Source: an uncultured Gammaproteobacteria bacterium (GTDB lineage Bacteria > Pseudomonadota > Gammaproteobacteria > GCA-002705445 > GCA-002716945). From it: a DNA stretch of 64,000 bases. The stretch covers positions 107,246 through 171,245 of the forward strand of contig CACEHM010000002.1 in the NCBI GenBank assembly GCA_902559355.1, written 5' to 3'. This document shows, piece after piece, positions 11,658-23,133 of the stretch; within the stretch, counting starts at the first letter, position 1, and the number at the start of each line of letters is the position of its first letter. The translations under genes and the position numbers were made by a program. Under the pieces are notes generated by a model, which made no database searches, had not been told where the DNA came from, and saw only the letters and a program-made list of their open reading frames with translations.

Positions 11658-13825
11658 TGTCAGAAAAAGACAACATAAAACTTAAAACGGATACTTTATC
11701 TTCAAGGAAAAGTAGCGCTTCAGTGGGCGTACATGTCAAAAGAAAAAGAAAGATTATTGCTAAGCCAGCATCAAAAGACTCATTAAAAAAAAATGACGTT
11801 TCCGTTTTAAAAAAAGAAGTTAAAAATTCCTCTCCACTAATAAAAACAAATAACGAAAAAAAAGTTAAAACATTAGTTAAAGTTAGTGAAGCACCAACAC
11901 AGGATATTAAGCCTTCAAAAAAACAAAAAATTAATAAAGATGAAAAAATTGAAAAAATGGAGAGCAAAGAGCTTCATCTTAAATCACCCAAACAAAAAAA
12001 AGATAAAAATAAAAAGAACAAAAATCATATCAAAGATATAGCTCCAACTCATAAGTTTGAAAAGCCAACCGAACCTGTAAAAAGAGATGTGAAAATAAGT
12101 CAATCTATGACGGTAGCTGAACTTGCTAATCAGATGGCTTTGAAAAATACCGATCTTATATCAAAAATGATGAGCTTGGGAGTTATGGCTACTGTAAACC
12201 AATCTCTAGATCAAGATACAGCAATTCTTATAACAGAAGAAATAGGACACAACCCAGTTATACAAAAAGAGAATGAAGATGATATTACACAACCAGAAAA
12301 GATAAAAATAACTGATGGAAAAGCTCGTGCTCCAATAGTAACAATTATGGGCCATGTAGATCATGGTAAAACTTCACTGCTAGACTATATCAGAAAGTCA
12401 AAAATTACTGAGTCTGAATCTGGCGGAATTACACAACATGTTGGTGCATACAGAGTCAAAACTAACAATGGTGAAATAGCTTTTCTTGATACACCTGGAC
12501 ATGCCGCATTCACCAGTATGAGGGCTAGGGGCGCTCAAGTAACTGATATAGTAATACTTGTTGTTTCAGCAGATGACGGAGTAATGCCTCAAACTGAAGA
12601 GGCTATTGAGCATGCTAGAGCAGCGGGGGTACCATTAATAGTTGCTATAAACAAAATTGATAAAGAAAATGCTGATCAAGAAAAAGTTAAAAATGATTTA
12701 GCAGCAAAGAATGTAATTCCTGAGGAATGGGGTGGTGAAACAATTTTTATCCCTATATCTGCACTTACTGGAGAAGGTGTCGATACCCTTTTAGATTCTG
12801 TTGTTCTGCAGGCTGAAATTCTAGAACTGAAAGCTCATGACACTGGCCCTGCCACAGGCGTTGTAATTGAATCGTCACTAGATAAAGGTAAAGGACCTGT
12901 TGCAACCGTATTGATTCAAAATGGTATATTAAATATGAAAGATTTTGTTCTAGTCGGTCAAACATTTGGAAGAGTAAGAGCTCTTTTCAATGAGTTTGGT
13001 AAACCGGTTAACAATGCAGGACCAAGTACTCCTGTAGTTATTACTGGTTTGTCTGCTACACCAAATGTGGGTGATCAGTTAATATCAACAGATGATGAGA
13101 AAAAAGTCAAAGAAATTGCATCTACAAGAGAGAAAAAACAAAAAGAAATTGACATGCAAAGCAAACAAAAGAATTTTTCAATAGAATCATTTGGTGATGC
13201 TAATGGTACTAAAAAAATTATAAACTATCTAGTAAAGACTGATGTTCAAGGTAGCTGTGAGGCTATTTTAAATAGCTTACAATCTATAGAAAATCCAGAT
13301 GTTGGTTTAGAGATAATATATAGCGGTGTTGGTGGCATAACGGAATCAGATATCAATTTAGCTCTAAGTGCACAGGCTCATGTAATAGGATTTAATGTAA
13401 GGGCAGATAGTAAAGCTAAAAAATTAATCGAATCACACGATATACCCTTACAATACTTTAGCATAATTTACGATTTAATAGATGCTGTGAAATTTGACTT
13501 GTCTGGTGAACTTGAACCAGAGGTTAAAGAAGAAATTATAGGTATAGCTACGGTTAAAGATGTATTTCGTTCATCAAAGCTTGGCGCAATAGCAGGAACT
13601 ATAGTATCAGAAGGAACAATTCAAAAAGATCAACCCATAAGAGTATTACGCGAAAATACAGTTATTTATGAGGGAGAGCTAGAATCTTTAAGAAGGTTTA
13701 AAGAAGATGTTAAGGAAGTTAAAAGCGGAACAGAATGCGGTATTGGCGTTAAGGACTATAATGATATCAAGTCTGGTGATCAGATAGAAGTTTACAAGAG
13801 AACTGAAATCAAGCGCTCTGTTTAA
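11657..13825 (+). CDS. infB: Translation initiation factor IF-2
   Basis: GTPase motifs GHVDHGKTS, DTPGHAAF, NKID; Lys-rich N-terminal region. Confidence 0.97.
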   Translation: MSEKDNIKLKTDTLSSRKSSASVGVHVKRKRKIIAKPASKDSLKKNDVSVLKKEVKNSSPLIKTNNEKKVKTLVKVSEAPTQDIKPSKKQKINKDEKIEKMESKELHLKSPKQKKDKNKKNKNHIKDIAPTHKFEKPTEPVKRDVKISQSMTVAELANQMALKNTDLISKMMSLGVMATVNQSLDQDTAILITEEIGHNPVIQKENEDDITQPEKIKITDGKARAPIVTIMGHVDHGKTSLLDYIRKSKITESESGGITQHVGAYRVKTNNGEIAFLDTPGHAAFTSMRARGAQVTDIVILVVSADDGVMPQTEEAIEHARAAGVPLIVAINKIDKENADQEKVKNDLAAKNVIPEEWGGETIFIPISALTGEGVDTLLDSVVLQAEILELKAHDTGPATGVVIESSLDKGKGPVATVLIQNGILNMKDFVLVGQTFGRVRALFNEFGKPVNNAGPSTPVVITGLSATPNVGDQLISTDDEKKVKEIASTREKKQKEIDMQSKQKNFSIESFGDANGTKKIINYLVKTDVQGSCEAILNSLQSIENPDVGLEIIYSGVGGITESDINLALSAQAHVIGFNVRADSKAKKLIESHDIPLQYFSIIYDLIDAVKFDLSGELEPEVKEEIIGIATVKDVFRSSKLGAIAGTIVSEGTIQKDQPIRVLRENTVIYEGELESLRRFKEDVKEVKSGTECGIGVKDYNDIKSGDQIEVYKRTEIKRSV

Positions 13826-13826
13826 A

Positions 13827-14156
13827 ATGAGCAGAATGCATAAAATTGAAGATCTTCTTCATAAAGAAATTGCCAGTATAATCGTTACTAAAATAGATAA
13901 TCAGGATGTTAAAAATACTGTAACTATCACTGACATAAAAGTCAGCAAAGATATCCGTAGTGCTATAGTATATTTTACAACTTTAAAAAATGATTTTAAG
14001 AAAATTGAAAAAATAATGAACACACTCAAACCAACAATCAAATTCTATCTATCAAAAAATGTACATCTTAAAAGAATTCCAGATTTTAAATTTATTTTTG
14101 ATGACACAGTAATTAAGGGACAAAAAATTAATACTCTTCTTAATTCACTCAAGTAA
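13827..14156 (+). CDS. rbfA: 30S ribosome-binding factor RbfA
   Basis: 109 aa, N-terminal MHKIEDLLHKEIASII and PDFKFIFDDT; between infB and truB. Confidence 0.9.
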   Translation: MSRMHKIEDLLHKEIASIIVTKIDNQDVKNTVTITDIKVSKDIRSAIVYFTTLKNDFKKIEKIMNTLKPTIKFYLSKNVHLKRIPDFKFIFDDTVIKGQKINTLLNSLK

Positions 14157-14163
14157 TTGATTT

Positions 14164-15045
14164 GTGATTAACGGAATAATTTTACTTAATAAATATAAAT
14201 TTGTAACTTCAAACAAGGTTCTTACTCTTTTTAAAAGAAAACTAAAAATAAAAAAAGCAGGATTACTAGGAATATTAGATCCACTAGCTACAGGCGTCCT
14301 TCCTATAGTTATTGGTGAAGCTACAAAATATATTACTTATATTGAAAGCAATAAAAAAAGTTATAATGTTAAATGTAAGCTTGGTGTATATAGTGAATGT
14401 GGAGATTTTGAGTCCAAACCTATCGAATTCGGTGATGAAAAATTAATTATACATAATCTGCAAGAACATACAATTAAAGACACTCTAGCTAAATTTATTG
14501 GTGACTATACTCAAGTTCCGCCAATGTTCAGTAGCACAAAATATAATGGAAAACCTCTTTACACCTATGCTCGCAAAAATATTGAAATCAAACGTGAACC
14601 CAAAAATAGACAAATTCATAAAATAAAATTTATATCTCTTAAATCAAATATTTTAGAATTTTCAGTTGTTTGTTCTTCTGGTACATATATTAGAACACTT
14701 GTACAAGATATTTCAAAAAAATGGGACTTACACTCATGTTTATATAGTTTGCATAGATCCAATGTAGAACCTTTTGAGGATTTTGATAATGTTACGCTAG
14801 AAAATTTAACTACCAAGAACTTTCATGAGCACTTAATTACAATACCTACTATGTTATCAAAACTGCCAAGATTATTGTGCACTGAGGAAGAGATAAATAA
14901 GTTGTACAATGGACTTTATATAGAAAAAAATGTAAATACTACATCAAAGTCGCTTCATAGGATTACAAGCAGAGATGATATATTTCACGGTGTTGGATTT
15001 TTTAAAGAAAATTATCTATATCCTAAAAGATTGATGAAAAGATGA
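14164..15045 (+). CDS. truB: tRNA pseudouridine(55) synthase TruB
   Basis: LDPLATGVLPI catalytic region and GTYIRTLVQDI; synteny rbfA-truB-rpsO. Confidence 0.93.
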   Translation: MINGIILLNKYKFVTSNKVLTLFKRKLKIKKAGLLGILDPLATGVLPIVIGEATKYITYIESNKKSYNVKCKLGVYSECGDFESKPIEFGDEKLIIHNLQEHTIKDTLAKFIGDYTQVPPMFSSTKYNGKPLYTYARKNIEIKREPKNRQIHKIKFISLKSNILEFSVVCSSGTYIRTLVQDISKKWDLHSCLYSLHRSNVEPFEDFDNVTLENLTTKNFHEHLITIPTMLSKLPRLLCTEEEINKLYNGLYIEKNVNTTSKSLHRITSRDDIFHGVGFFKENYLYPKRLMKR

Positions 15046-15110
15046 TATTTAGTTTGTAATAGTGCAGGGACATGATAAAATCCACACGTTAAAGAAATAG
15101 AAAAGAAAAT

Positions 15111-15380
15111 ATGGCATTAAATAATGAAACAAAAGCTGAAATTATAAAGAAATTTAAACAGTCTGATGGTGACTGCGGTTCTAGTTCAGTCCAGATAGCT
15201 CTTCTTACAGAAAATATCAATAAGCTTTCTGATCACTTTAATAAAAATAAAAAAGATAATCACTCAAGGTTGGGTCTTTTGAAGATGATCATGAAAAGAA
15301 GATCTCTAATGAGATACCTAAAAAGAACAGATATAACTACATATGAAAAGCTAATCAAAGAACTAGGACTAAGAAAATAA
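15111..15380 (+). CDS. rpsO: 30S ribosomal protein S15
   Basis: 89 aa; [46 protein letters not shown]. Confidence 0.97.
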   Translation: MALNNETKAEIIKKFKQSDGDCGSSSVQIALLTENINKLSDHFNKNKKDNHSRLGLLKMIMKRRSLMRYLKRTDITTYEKLIKELGLRK

Positions 15381-17452
15381 TGCAAACAAAAGAATTTAAA
15401 TTAGGTTCCCAAACAGTAAAAATAGATACAGGTCTCATAGCAAAGCAGGCAAATGCATCGGTAACCGTAGAAATAGATGGTACAGTCATTTTGGGTACGC
15501 TTGTCGCCTCATCAGAACCTAACACAAGAGATTTTTTCCCTTTAACAGTAAATTATAATGAAAAGTCTTATGCTGCAGGTAAAATACCTGGAAGTTTTTT
15601 TAAACGAGAAGGAAGACCAAGTGAAAAGGAAACATTAATAAGTCGTTTGATTGATAGACCTCTTAGACCTTTATTTGCCGCGACTTACAATCAAGAAGTT
15701 CAAATAGTTTTAACATTAATGTCATACAATCCAGAAATAGATCCTGAAGTTCCAGCATTAATTGCCGCATCAACATGTGTGAAGCTTGCGGGCTTACCAT
15801 TTAATGGAACATTGGGTGCAGTTAAAGTTGGTTATGAAAATAATGAATATGTTCTCAACCCTACATCATCACAGCTTGAGACATCTCTCTTAGATTTGAC
15901 AGTAGCTGGGACAAATAATGCTGTCCTCATGGTTGAGTCAGAGGCTAAAGAACTTACTGAAAAACAAATGCTAGATGCTGTTAATTTTGGACATGACAAA
16001 ATGCAGGATATTATAAAAGCTATCGATGAATTAGTAAGTGAAGTGGGTGTAAATGTTATGGAAGCAGAACCTGCAGAGGATAACTCAGAGTTATACAATT
16101 CTTTAAAAACAAAATATGGCAATGAAATATCTGATGCATATCAAATAACTATCAAGCAAGATAGATATGAGAAACTATCAACATTAAAAGAGGATATAAT
16201 GTCTAAAGAAGTTTCTGATGAAGACGATAATTCAGACAAATTATCTGCAGTTTTTAATGATTTAAAAAAAGATATTGTTAGAGAAAGAATTCTAAGTGGT
16301 GAAAAAAGAATTGACGGAAGAGATAATTCGACAGTAAGACCTATATCAGTTCAAACAGGTGTCTTACCGAGGACTCATGGTTCTGCGTTATTCACTAGAG
16401 GCGAGACCCAAGCTTTAGTAGTCGCTACATTAGGCACAAATAAGGATGCTCAAATAATTGATTCACTAAACGGCAGAGTTGACGACCCATTTATTTTTCA
16501 TTATAACTTCCCACCATATTCTGTTGGAGAAATTGGAATGATTGGTTCACCAAAAAGAAGAGAAATTGGTCATGGAAAGCTCGCTAGAAGAGGCGTACAA
16601 GCAGTGATGCCATCTTTAGAAGATTTTCCATACACAATTAGAGTTGTATCAGAAATTACTGAATCAAATGGTTCTAGCTCCATGGCTTCAGTATGTGGTT
16701 CAAGCTTGGCAATGATGGATGCTGGTATTCCTTTAAAAGGCCCTGTCGCAGGTATTGCTATGGGTTTAGTAAAAGAAGGTGATAGACATGTAGTTCTTAC
16801 TGATATTCTTGGTGATGAGGATCATTTAGGTGATATGGATTTTAAGGTAGCAGGAACTGAATCTGGAATTAATGCACTTCAAATGGATATAAAAATTGAT
16901 GGTATTACTTCAGATATTATGGAAACAGCATTAAGTCAAGCAAAAGAAGCCAGACTACATATTCTAAATGAAATGAATAAAGAGTTAAGCGAACCAAGAG
17001 GCGATGTATCACAATTTGCACCTAGATATACTACAATGAAAGTCGACCAATCGAAGATTGCTGAGGTTATTGGTAAGGGCGGTGCAGTTATTAAATCAAT
17101 AGTCGAGCAGACCGGAGCAGTAATAGATATAAATGATGATGGCGTCATTAAAATTGCCGCGTCTGATCAATCAAAAAGCGATCATGCAAAGTCAATAATA
17201 GAGGAAATCACAGCTGGTCCACAAGTTGATAAAATTTACGAAGGTAAAGTAGCAAAAATAATGGACTTTGGGGCATTTGTAGCAATTACACCTAACAAGG
17301 ATGGTCTAGTTCACATATCACAAATCAGTGAAGACAGAGTCAAAGATGTTAAAGATGTATTATCTGAAGGTGATATGGTTAAGGTTAGAGTTCTTGAAGT
17401 TGATAAACAAGGAAGAGTAAAATTAACAATGAAAGGAATAGATCAAAGCTAG
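15380..17452 (+). CDS. pnp: Polyribonucleotide nucleotidyltransferase
   Basis: PNPase core repeats, KH ([12 protein letters not shown]) and C-terminal S1 domain; downstream of rpsO. Confidence 0.97.
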   Translation: MQTKEFKLGSQTVKIDTGLIAKQANASVTVEIDGTVILGTLVASSEPNTRDFFPLTVNYNEKSYAAGKIPGSFFKREGRPSEKETLISRLIDRPLRPLFAATYNQEVQIVLTLMSYNPEIDPEVPALIAASTCVKLAGLPFNGTLGAVKVGYENNEYVLNPTSSQLETSLLDLTVAGTNNAVLMVESEAKELTEKQMLDAVNFGHDKMQDIIKAIDELVSEVGVNVMEAEPAEDNSELYNSLKTKYGNEISDAYQITIKQDRYEKLSTLKEDIMSKEVSDEDDNSDKLSAVFNDLKKDIVRERILSGEKRIDGRDNSTVRPISVQTGVLPRTHGSALFTRGETQALVVATLGTNKDAQIIDSLNGRVDDPFIFHYNFPPYSVGEIGMIGSPKRREIGHGKLARRGVQAVMPSLEDFPYTIRVVSEITESNGSSSMASVCGSSLAMMDAGIPLKGPVAGIAMGLVKEGDRHVVLTDILGDEDHLGDMDFKVAGTESGINALQMDIKIDGITSDIMETALSQAKEARLHILNEMNKELSEPRGDVSQFAPRYTTMKVDQSKIAEVIGKGGAVIKSIVEQTGAVIDINDDGVIKIAASDQSKSDHAKSIIEEITAGPQVDKIYEGKVAKIMDFGAFVAITPNKDGLVHISQISEDRVKDVKDVLSEGDMVKVRVLEVDKQGRVKLTMKGIDQS

Positions 17453-17459
17453 CCTTGAA

Positions 17460-17891
17460 TCAATCCATCTGAGTTTTTTCTAACTTTTCATGCCTTTCTT
17501 GAGCTTCAATTGAAAGAGTAGCTATAGGCCTAGCCTCTAATCTTTTTATTCCGATTGGTTCACCTGTATCCTCACAGTAACCATAAGATCCATCATCTAT
17601 ACGATTAAGAGCTTGGTCAATTTTTGATATTAACTTTCTTTCTCTATCACGTGTTCGTAATTCTAATCTAAATTCTTCCTCTTGTGTTGCTGCATCATTT
17701 GGATCTGATAATTTAGATGAGTCTTGTTTCATATGATCCATTGTTTTCTCAGCTTCTGTCATCAGTAATTTTTTCCATGAATAAAGAATATTTTTAAAGT
17801 GATCAATTTGCTCTAAAGACATATAGTCTTCACCTTTTTTAGGTTTATAGGGTTTGAAATTAAGATATTTCTCTAAATTGGATGTAGCCAT
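17460..17891 (-). CDS. dksA: DksA-type RNA polymerase-binding factor, Cys-poor zinc-finger region
   Basis: Coiled-coil EEEFRLELRTRDRERKLISKIDQAL; YGYCEDTGEPIGIKRLEARPIATLSIEAQERHE tail. Confidence 0.9.
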   Translation of the reverse strand: MATSNLEKYLNFKPYKPKKGEDYMSLEQIDHFKNILYSWKKLLMTEAEKTMDHMKQDSSKLSDPNDAATQEEEFRLELRTRDRERKLISKIDQALNRIDDGSYGYCEDTGEPIGIKRLEARPIATLSIEAQERHEKLEKTQMD

Positions 17892-17938
17892 ACCGATAGA
17901 TTATTTTGCTATTTGTTTAGCTTCATAGCAAGTCTTTT

Positions 17939-19261
17939 TTACTCTTTTCTCTTAACTTTTATTAAACCATCAGATACTTGTATTACAAGCTCACATTGGG
18001 GTTTAACATCATTAATACTTTTTACAATTTTATTATTTTTATCTTTTACAATTGCATAACCTTTGTTCAATATTAAATTAGGGTTAATTTGTTTTATTTG
18101 CTGAACTTTAAGATTAAGAAATTCTTTGTTAGCAATAATATTTGAATCTAAAGATTTTTTTATATTTTTATATAATTTATTGATATCAATATTATAATCA
18201 TCAACACTCATTAATATCTCTTTCATTAACTTGATCTGTCTATCTTTACAATCTTGTACAGACTTATGATTTAATTTAATTTTATTATCTATTACTCTAT
18301 GCAATAATTTTCTCTGCTGGATAAATTCTTTCGAAAAATCAATAATGATCTTAATAGGCTTGCTCATCTTAATAATAGTTAAAAAACCTTTTAATTTATT
18401 TTGCAATGAAATAATTAAATTATTAATTCGTTTTATAAATGAGATCTCAATATAATGTATGTCTTGTTTAAGTGTTTGGATGTCTGGAACTGATTTGATA
18501 GCTGCAGCTGTCGGAGTTTCTTGTGCACAGTCTGATGCATAATCTGCAAGAGTTATATCTGGTTTATGTCCAATCCCTGTAACCGTGGGTATTGATGAGG
18601 CAGAAATCTCTCTTACTAAATCTTCATCATTAAATGCCATTAGATCTTGAAGTGAACCGCCACCTCGCACGATTAAAATGACTTGAACGATAGCATCTTT
18701 ATTTATTCTTTTGAGTTGTTTAATTAAATTTCTTGGAGCCAAATCACCTTGAACTATAGATGGATATACATAAAGTTTTGATAAAGGATATTTTTCGTTT
18801 AATTTGGAGCAAACATCTTTTAAAGCATGGCTATCTTGTGCTGTTAATATCCCTATTGCATCAGGATATTTAGGTAAATCTTTTTTTTTATCAAAGATAC
18901 CCTCATAAGATAATTTCTTTTTAATTTTTTCTATTTCTTTTTTTATGAACCCATCACCAAACTCTGATAATTCAATTATATTGAGTTGAAATTGTGCAAA
19001 ACCAGCATAAAAATCTACTCTAGCTGAAACTATTACTTCTTTATGAAGATATTCAGATAAATCAAGACTATTTAAAGACCCTTTCCACATAACGCAGCTA
19101 ACTGTACTACTTGATTTGCTATCTCTTAATTTAAAATATTGATGACCTCTTGAGGACCTATAATCTGATATCTCACCTTTGACCGTAATAGGGTACTGAA
19201 AAGCAAGTAGCATTGCTTCTCTAGCCTCAGTATTAAGTTCAGAAACACTATATATTTTCAT
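17939..19261 (-). CDS. xseA: Exodeoxyribonuclease VII large subunit
   Basis: OB-fold N-terminus, RGGGSLQDLMAFNDEDLVREI and GIGHKPDITLADYASDCAQETPTAAA motifs. Confidence 0.95.
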   Translation of the reverse strand: MKIYSVSELNTEAREAMLLAFQYPITVKGEISDYRSSRGHQYFKLRDSKSSSTVSCVMWKGSLNSLDLSEYLHKEVIVSARVDFYAGFAQFQLNIIELSEFGDGFIKKEIEKIKKKLSYEGIFDKKKDLPKYPDAIGILTAQDSHALKDVCSKLNEKYPLSKLYVYPSIVQGDLAPRNLIKQLKRINKDAIVQVILIVRGGGSLQDLMAFNDEDLVREISASSIPTVTGIGHKPDITLADYASDCAQETPTAAAIKSVPDIQTLKQDIHYIEISFIKRINNLIISLQNKLKGFLTIIKMSKPIKIIIDFSKEFIQQRKLLHRVIDNKIKLNHKSVQDCKDRQIKLMKEILMSVDDYNIDINKLYKNIKKSLDSNIIANKEFLNLKVQQIKQINPNLILNKGYAIVKDKNNKIVKSINDVKPQCELVIQVSDGLIKVKRKE

Positions 19262-19303
19262 TTTTTAACTTTTCGTAAATAGGTATTCTATGTATAATAT
19301 AGA

Positions 19304-20794
19304 ATGGTAGGTACAACACATCAATCACGAAACAAAGTATTTTCTGGAGAAGCTCTAGCTTTTGATGATGTCTTACTCGTGCCTTCTTACTCTGATATTT
19401 TACCAATAAATGTAAATTTATCATCTTTTTTGACTAAATCTATAGAATTAAAAACTCCTATAGTATCAGCTGCAATGGATACAGTCACAGAATCAAAAAT
19501 GGCTATCACACTTGCGAGTGAAGGAGGGATAGGAGTCATACATAAAAATTTATCTATAGAAGACCAAGCTAAACAAGTAAGATTTGTAAAAAAATATGAA
19601 AGCGGCGTAATAAACAATCCTGTTACTGCCAATGCGAATTCAACAGTTTCTGAGATTAATAAAATTACAGAACGATTTGGCATATCAGGTGTGCCAATAG
19701 TAGATAATAAAAATCTGATTGGTATTGTCACTAATAGGGACTTAAGATTTGTGGAAAACTCAAATACAAAAGTATCATCTATAATGACTCCTAAAGACAA
19801 GTTGATTACCGTGACAGAAAATTATACTAAAAATAAAGTTATAGATTTATTAAGAGAAAATAGAATTGAAAAGGTATTAATTGTTAACAGGAAATATCAA
19901 TTAAAAGGAATGATTACTTTTAAAGATATACAAAAATCATCTACATACCCTAATGCATCAAAAGATAAGAATGGAAGTTTGTTAGTTGGCGCAGCTGTCA
20001 GCACAAGTAAAGAATCCTATGAAAGAATTGATGCCTTAGTTAGAGAAAATGTTGACGTGATTACTATTGATACTGCTCATGGACACTCTAAATCTGTTAT
20101 TGATACTTTAAAATATATTAAAAAGAAACATCCTGCTCAACAAGTAATAGTCGGCAATATTGCGACTGCTGATGCTGCTGAACTTTTAATCAAGAATGGT
20201 GCAGATGCAATAAAAGTAGGAATAGGCCCTGGCTCCATTTGCACTACGAGAATAGTAGCTGGAGTTGGCGTGCCGCAACTTTCAGCAATCTATAATTGTT
20301 CTAAAATAGCAAGTAAACATAAAATTCCATTAATAGCAGATGGAGGAATACGATATTCAGGTGATATTGCAAAAGCAATAGCTGCTGGTGCTGACTCTGT
20401 TATGTTAGGAGGCCTTCTTGCAGGTACGGACGAATCACCAGGTGAAGTTGAGATGTTTGAGGGAAGAACCTATAAATCTTATCGTGGTATGGGATCAATT
20501 GGAGCTATGCAAAGCGGTTCTAAAGACAGATATTTTCAAGATCACCAAAGTGAAAGTAAAAAACTTATACCAGAGGGCATAGAAGGAAGAGTTCCATATA
20601 AAGGAACAATGAAAACAATTCTCCATCAATTAACAGGTGGGTTGCGATCAAGTATGGGATATTTAGGTTGTAAAAATATAAAATTAATGAAAACAAAAAC
20701 CAATTTTATAAAAATATCTAATTCTTCAAAAATAGAAAGTCATACTCATGATGTTGCAATTGTTAAAGAGCCCCCAAATTATCAACCTAAATAA
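19304..20794 (+). CDS. guaB: IMP dehydrogenase
   Basis: [40 protein letters not shown] catalytic loop, CBS domains. Confidence 0.97.
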   Translation: MVGTTHQSRNKVFSGEALAFDDVLLVPSYSDILPINVNLSSFLTKSIELKTPIVSAAMDTVTESKMAITLASEGGIGVIHKNLSIEDQAKQVRFVKKYESGVINNPVTANANSTVSEINKITERFGISGVPIVDNKNLIGIVTNRDLRFVENSNTKVSSIMTPKDKLITVTENYTKNKVIDLLRENRIEKVLIVNRKYQLKGMITFKDIQKSSTYPNASKDKNGSLLVGAAVSTSKESYERIDALVRENVDVITIDTAHGHSKSVIDTLKYIKKKHPAQQVIVGNIATADAAELLIKNGADAIKVGIGPGSICTTRIVAGVGVPQLSAIYNCSKIASKHKIPLIADGGIRYSGDIAKAIAAGADSVMLGGLLAGTDESPGEVEMFEGRTYKSYRGMGSIGAMQSGSKDRYFQDHQSESKKLIPEGIEGRVPYKGTMKTILHQLTGGLRSSMGYLGCKNIKLMKTKTNFIKISNSSKIESHTHDVAIVKEPPNYQPK

Positions 20795-22338
20795 TGATAT
20801 CTGAAAGAGATTTAATTCTAATTTTAGATTTTGGTTCTCAATACACACAGTTGATTGCGAGGCGGATACGTGAACAGGGAATTTATAGCCTAGTAAAATC
20901 ATATGATACTGATATTAGTGAAATAAAGAATTTGAACCCTAGAGGTATAATTTTAAGTGGTGGACCAAATTCTGTAAACTTCAAGAAAACGCTTAAACCT
21001 AATAAAGAAATATTTTCTTTAGAGATACCTATATTAGGTATATGTTATGGCATGCAATTGCTTTCCAAAGAATTTGGGGGAAAGGTAATTAAATCAAGCA
21101 AAAAAGAATTTGGTGACTCAAAGTTAATAATCAGAAAAAAATCTAAACTATTTAAAGATATTAAAATTAATGTAGAACATAAAGTTTGGATGAGTCATTC
21201 AGATAAAGTGATTAATGCTCCTTTGAACTTTACTAAAATAGGAGAAAGTACAAATTCAAAAATTGCAGCATTTGAAAATACAACTACAGATATTTTTGGA
21301 ATTCAATTTCATCCCGAAGTAACACATACATCTATTGGGAAAAAAATACTTAAAAACTTTATTTTGATTTGTAAATGCAAGAAGTCATGGACAGCTAGTA
21401 AAATTAGTAAAGAGATGATTCATAAAATTAAATCAGATATTGGAGATGATAAAGTTATACTTGCGCTATCTGGAGGTGTCGATTCTTCAGTTGTAGCAGC
21501 AATATTAAGTAAAGCTATTGGTAAGCACTTATCATGTATTTTCATTGATACTGGATTATTGAGAAAAAATGAAATAATTGAAGTAAAAAATATCACTTCA
21601 TCGTTAAAAATAAATCTTACAACTGTCGATGCTTCAAGAAAATTCTTGTTAGCTCTTCGTGGAGTTAAGGACCCGGAGAAAAAGAGAAAAATTATTGGGA
21701 AGTGCTTTATAGATGTCTTTAATGCTGAAGCTAAAAAAATTAAAAATGTTAAATATCTTGGCCAAGGAACAATTTATCCTGATGTAATTGAATCATCATC
21801 AAAAAATTCTGAATCAGATGTTATTAAATCACATCATAATGTTGGCGGTCTCCCTAAAAAAATGAAATTAAAGCTTGTTGAACCTATAAGAGATTTATTT
21901 AAAGACGAAGTGAGAAGGGTAGGTCTTGAGCTTGGTTTACCTAAAGCTTTGATTAACAGACATCCATTCCCAGGTCCAGGTTTAGCAGTTCGAATACTTG
22001 GAGAGATCAATCATGAGAAGATAAAAATCCTTCAAGAAGTAGATTATATCTTTATTGACGAATTAAGGAATCAAAATTTATATAATAAAATAGATCAAGC
22101 TTTAGCAGTCTTAATACCCTCAAAATCTGTAGGTGTTATGGGTGATAAGAGACAGTATGGATATGTTATTGCGTTGAGAGCAGTGAACACCACAGATTTT
22201 ATGACTGCAACAGCTTGTCATATAAGTCATCAAACTTTAAATAATATTTCTACAAGAATAGTAAATGAAGTCAACGGTGTAGCAAGAGTAGTTTATGATA
22301 TTACATCAAAGCCACCTGGAACAATAGAGTGGGAATAA
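20794..22338 (+). CDS. guaA: GMP synthase (glutamine-hydrolysing)
   Basis: GATase motif GICYGMQLL, ATP-PPase ALSGGVDSSVVAA, C-terminal VYDITSKPPGTIEWE. Confidence 0.97.
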   Translation: MISERDLILILDFGSQYTQLIARRIREQGIYSLVKSYDTDISEIKNLNPRGIILSGGPNSVNFKKTLKPNKEIFSLEIPILGICYGMQLLSKEFGGKVIKSSKKEFGDSKLIIRKKSKLFKDIKINVEHKVWMSHSDKVINAPLNFTKIGESTNSKIAAFENTTTDIFGIQFHPEVTHTSIGKKILKNFILICKCKKSWTASKISKEMIHKIKSDIGDDKVILALSGGVDSSVVAAILSKAIGKHLSCIFIDTGLLRKNEIIEVKNITSSLKINLTTVDASRKFLLALRGVKDPEKKRKIIGKCFIDVFNAEAKKIKNVKYLGQGTIYPDVIESSSKNSESDVIKSHHNVGGLPKKMKLKLVEPIRDLFKDEVRRVGLELGLPKALINRHPFPGPGLAVRILGEINHEKIKILQEVDYIFIDELRNQNLYNKIDQALAVLIPSKSVGVMGDKRQYGYVIALRAVNTTDFMTATACHISHQTLNNISTRIVNEVNGVARVVYDITSKPPGTIEWE

Positions 22339-22369
22339 GCCTTTAGCGTTCAAAATTATTTTAGATTAT

Positions 22370-22723
22370 ATGAAACATAATCTCAATTCTATTTATGATA
22401 ATTGGTTAGTAATTACTATTGCATTATCAGTTGTCATAATTTTCTTCTCATTCTTTTCAGTAACTTCTCATTTTATGATACAAAACACTGATAAATATTT
22501 ACATACAGCTGCTTATTTTTTTTTAAGCTTTTCTGCTTCTCTTAGGAAACCAACTAATTATATTTTAATATTTATTTATTTTGTCTTCTTTGGAATTGTA
22601 ATTGAATTGGTGCAGCCATATTTTAATCGCTATTTTGAATTATTAGACATTTTGGCTAACTCTCTTGGTATTTTTTTAGCAATAACTTTTGCAGATTTCC
22701 TCAGAAAATATTATTCTTATTAA
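22370..22723 (+). CDS. VanZ-like small membrane protein
   Basis: 117 aa; DKYLHTAAYFFLSF and ELVQPYFNRYFELLDILANSLGIFLA match the VanZ-like pattern. Confidence 0.7.
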   Translation: MKHNLNSIYDNWLVITIALSVVIIFFSFFSVTSHFMIQNTDKYLHTAAYFFLSFSASLRKPTNYILIFIYFVFFGIVIELVQPYFNRYFELLDILANSLGIFLAITFADFLRKYYSY

Positions 22724-23074
22724 ATGTCAGAGGCACTTTTTTATCATAATCCTAAATGTAGTAAATCCAGAAAAGCCCTTGACATAATTGATACTCATAA
22801 TATAAATATTAAAGTAATACTTTATCTTAAAGATAAAATTACTAAGAGTATGCTTAAAGAGATACTTGATTCATCTGGACTATCGATTAGAGATATTATC
22901 AGAAGCAATGAAAAGGAATATAGAGAGAATAATCTAGATAATCTTAACCTTACCGAAGATGAACTTCTGAATCTTATACTCAAACACCCTAAACTACTTC
23001 AACGGCCAGTATTTGTTTTCAACAATAAAGCAATTATAGGTCGACCTCCTGAAGATGTTCTAAAAATTATATAA
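22724..23074 (+). CDS. arsC: Arsenate reductase (ArsC/Spx-like thioredoxin fold)
   Basis: YHNPKCSKSRKALDII, LLQRPVFVFNNKAIIGRPPE motifs. Confidence 0.85.
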   Translation: MSEALFYHNPKCSKSRKALDIIDTHNINIKVILYLKDKITKSMLKEILDSSGLSIRDIIRSNEKEYRENNLDNLNLTEDELLNLILKHPKLLQRPVFVFNNKAIIGRPPEDVLKII

Positions 23075-23116
23075 AATTTATAGTTGTACCTCTCAAATAG
23101 TTCATATATCATATGA

Positions 23117-23131
23117 GAACTTAATGAGAAC
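23117..23131 (+). promoter_or_regulatory. Putative LexA box GAAC-N7-GAAC
   Basis: Exact GAAC TTAATGA GAAC immediately upstream of the lexA ATG (23134). Confidence 0.7.
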
Positions 23132-23133
23132 TT

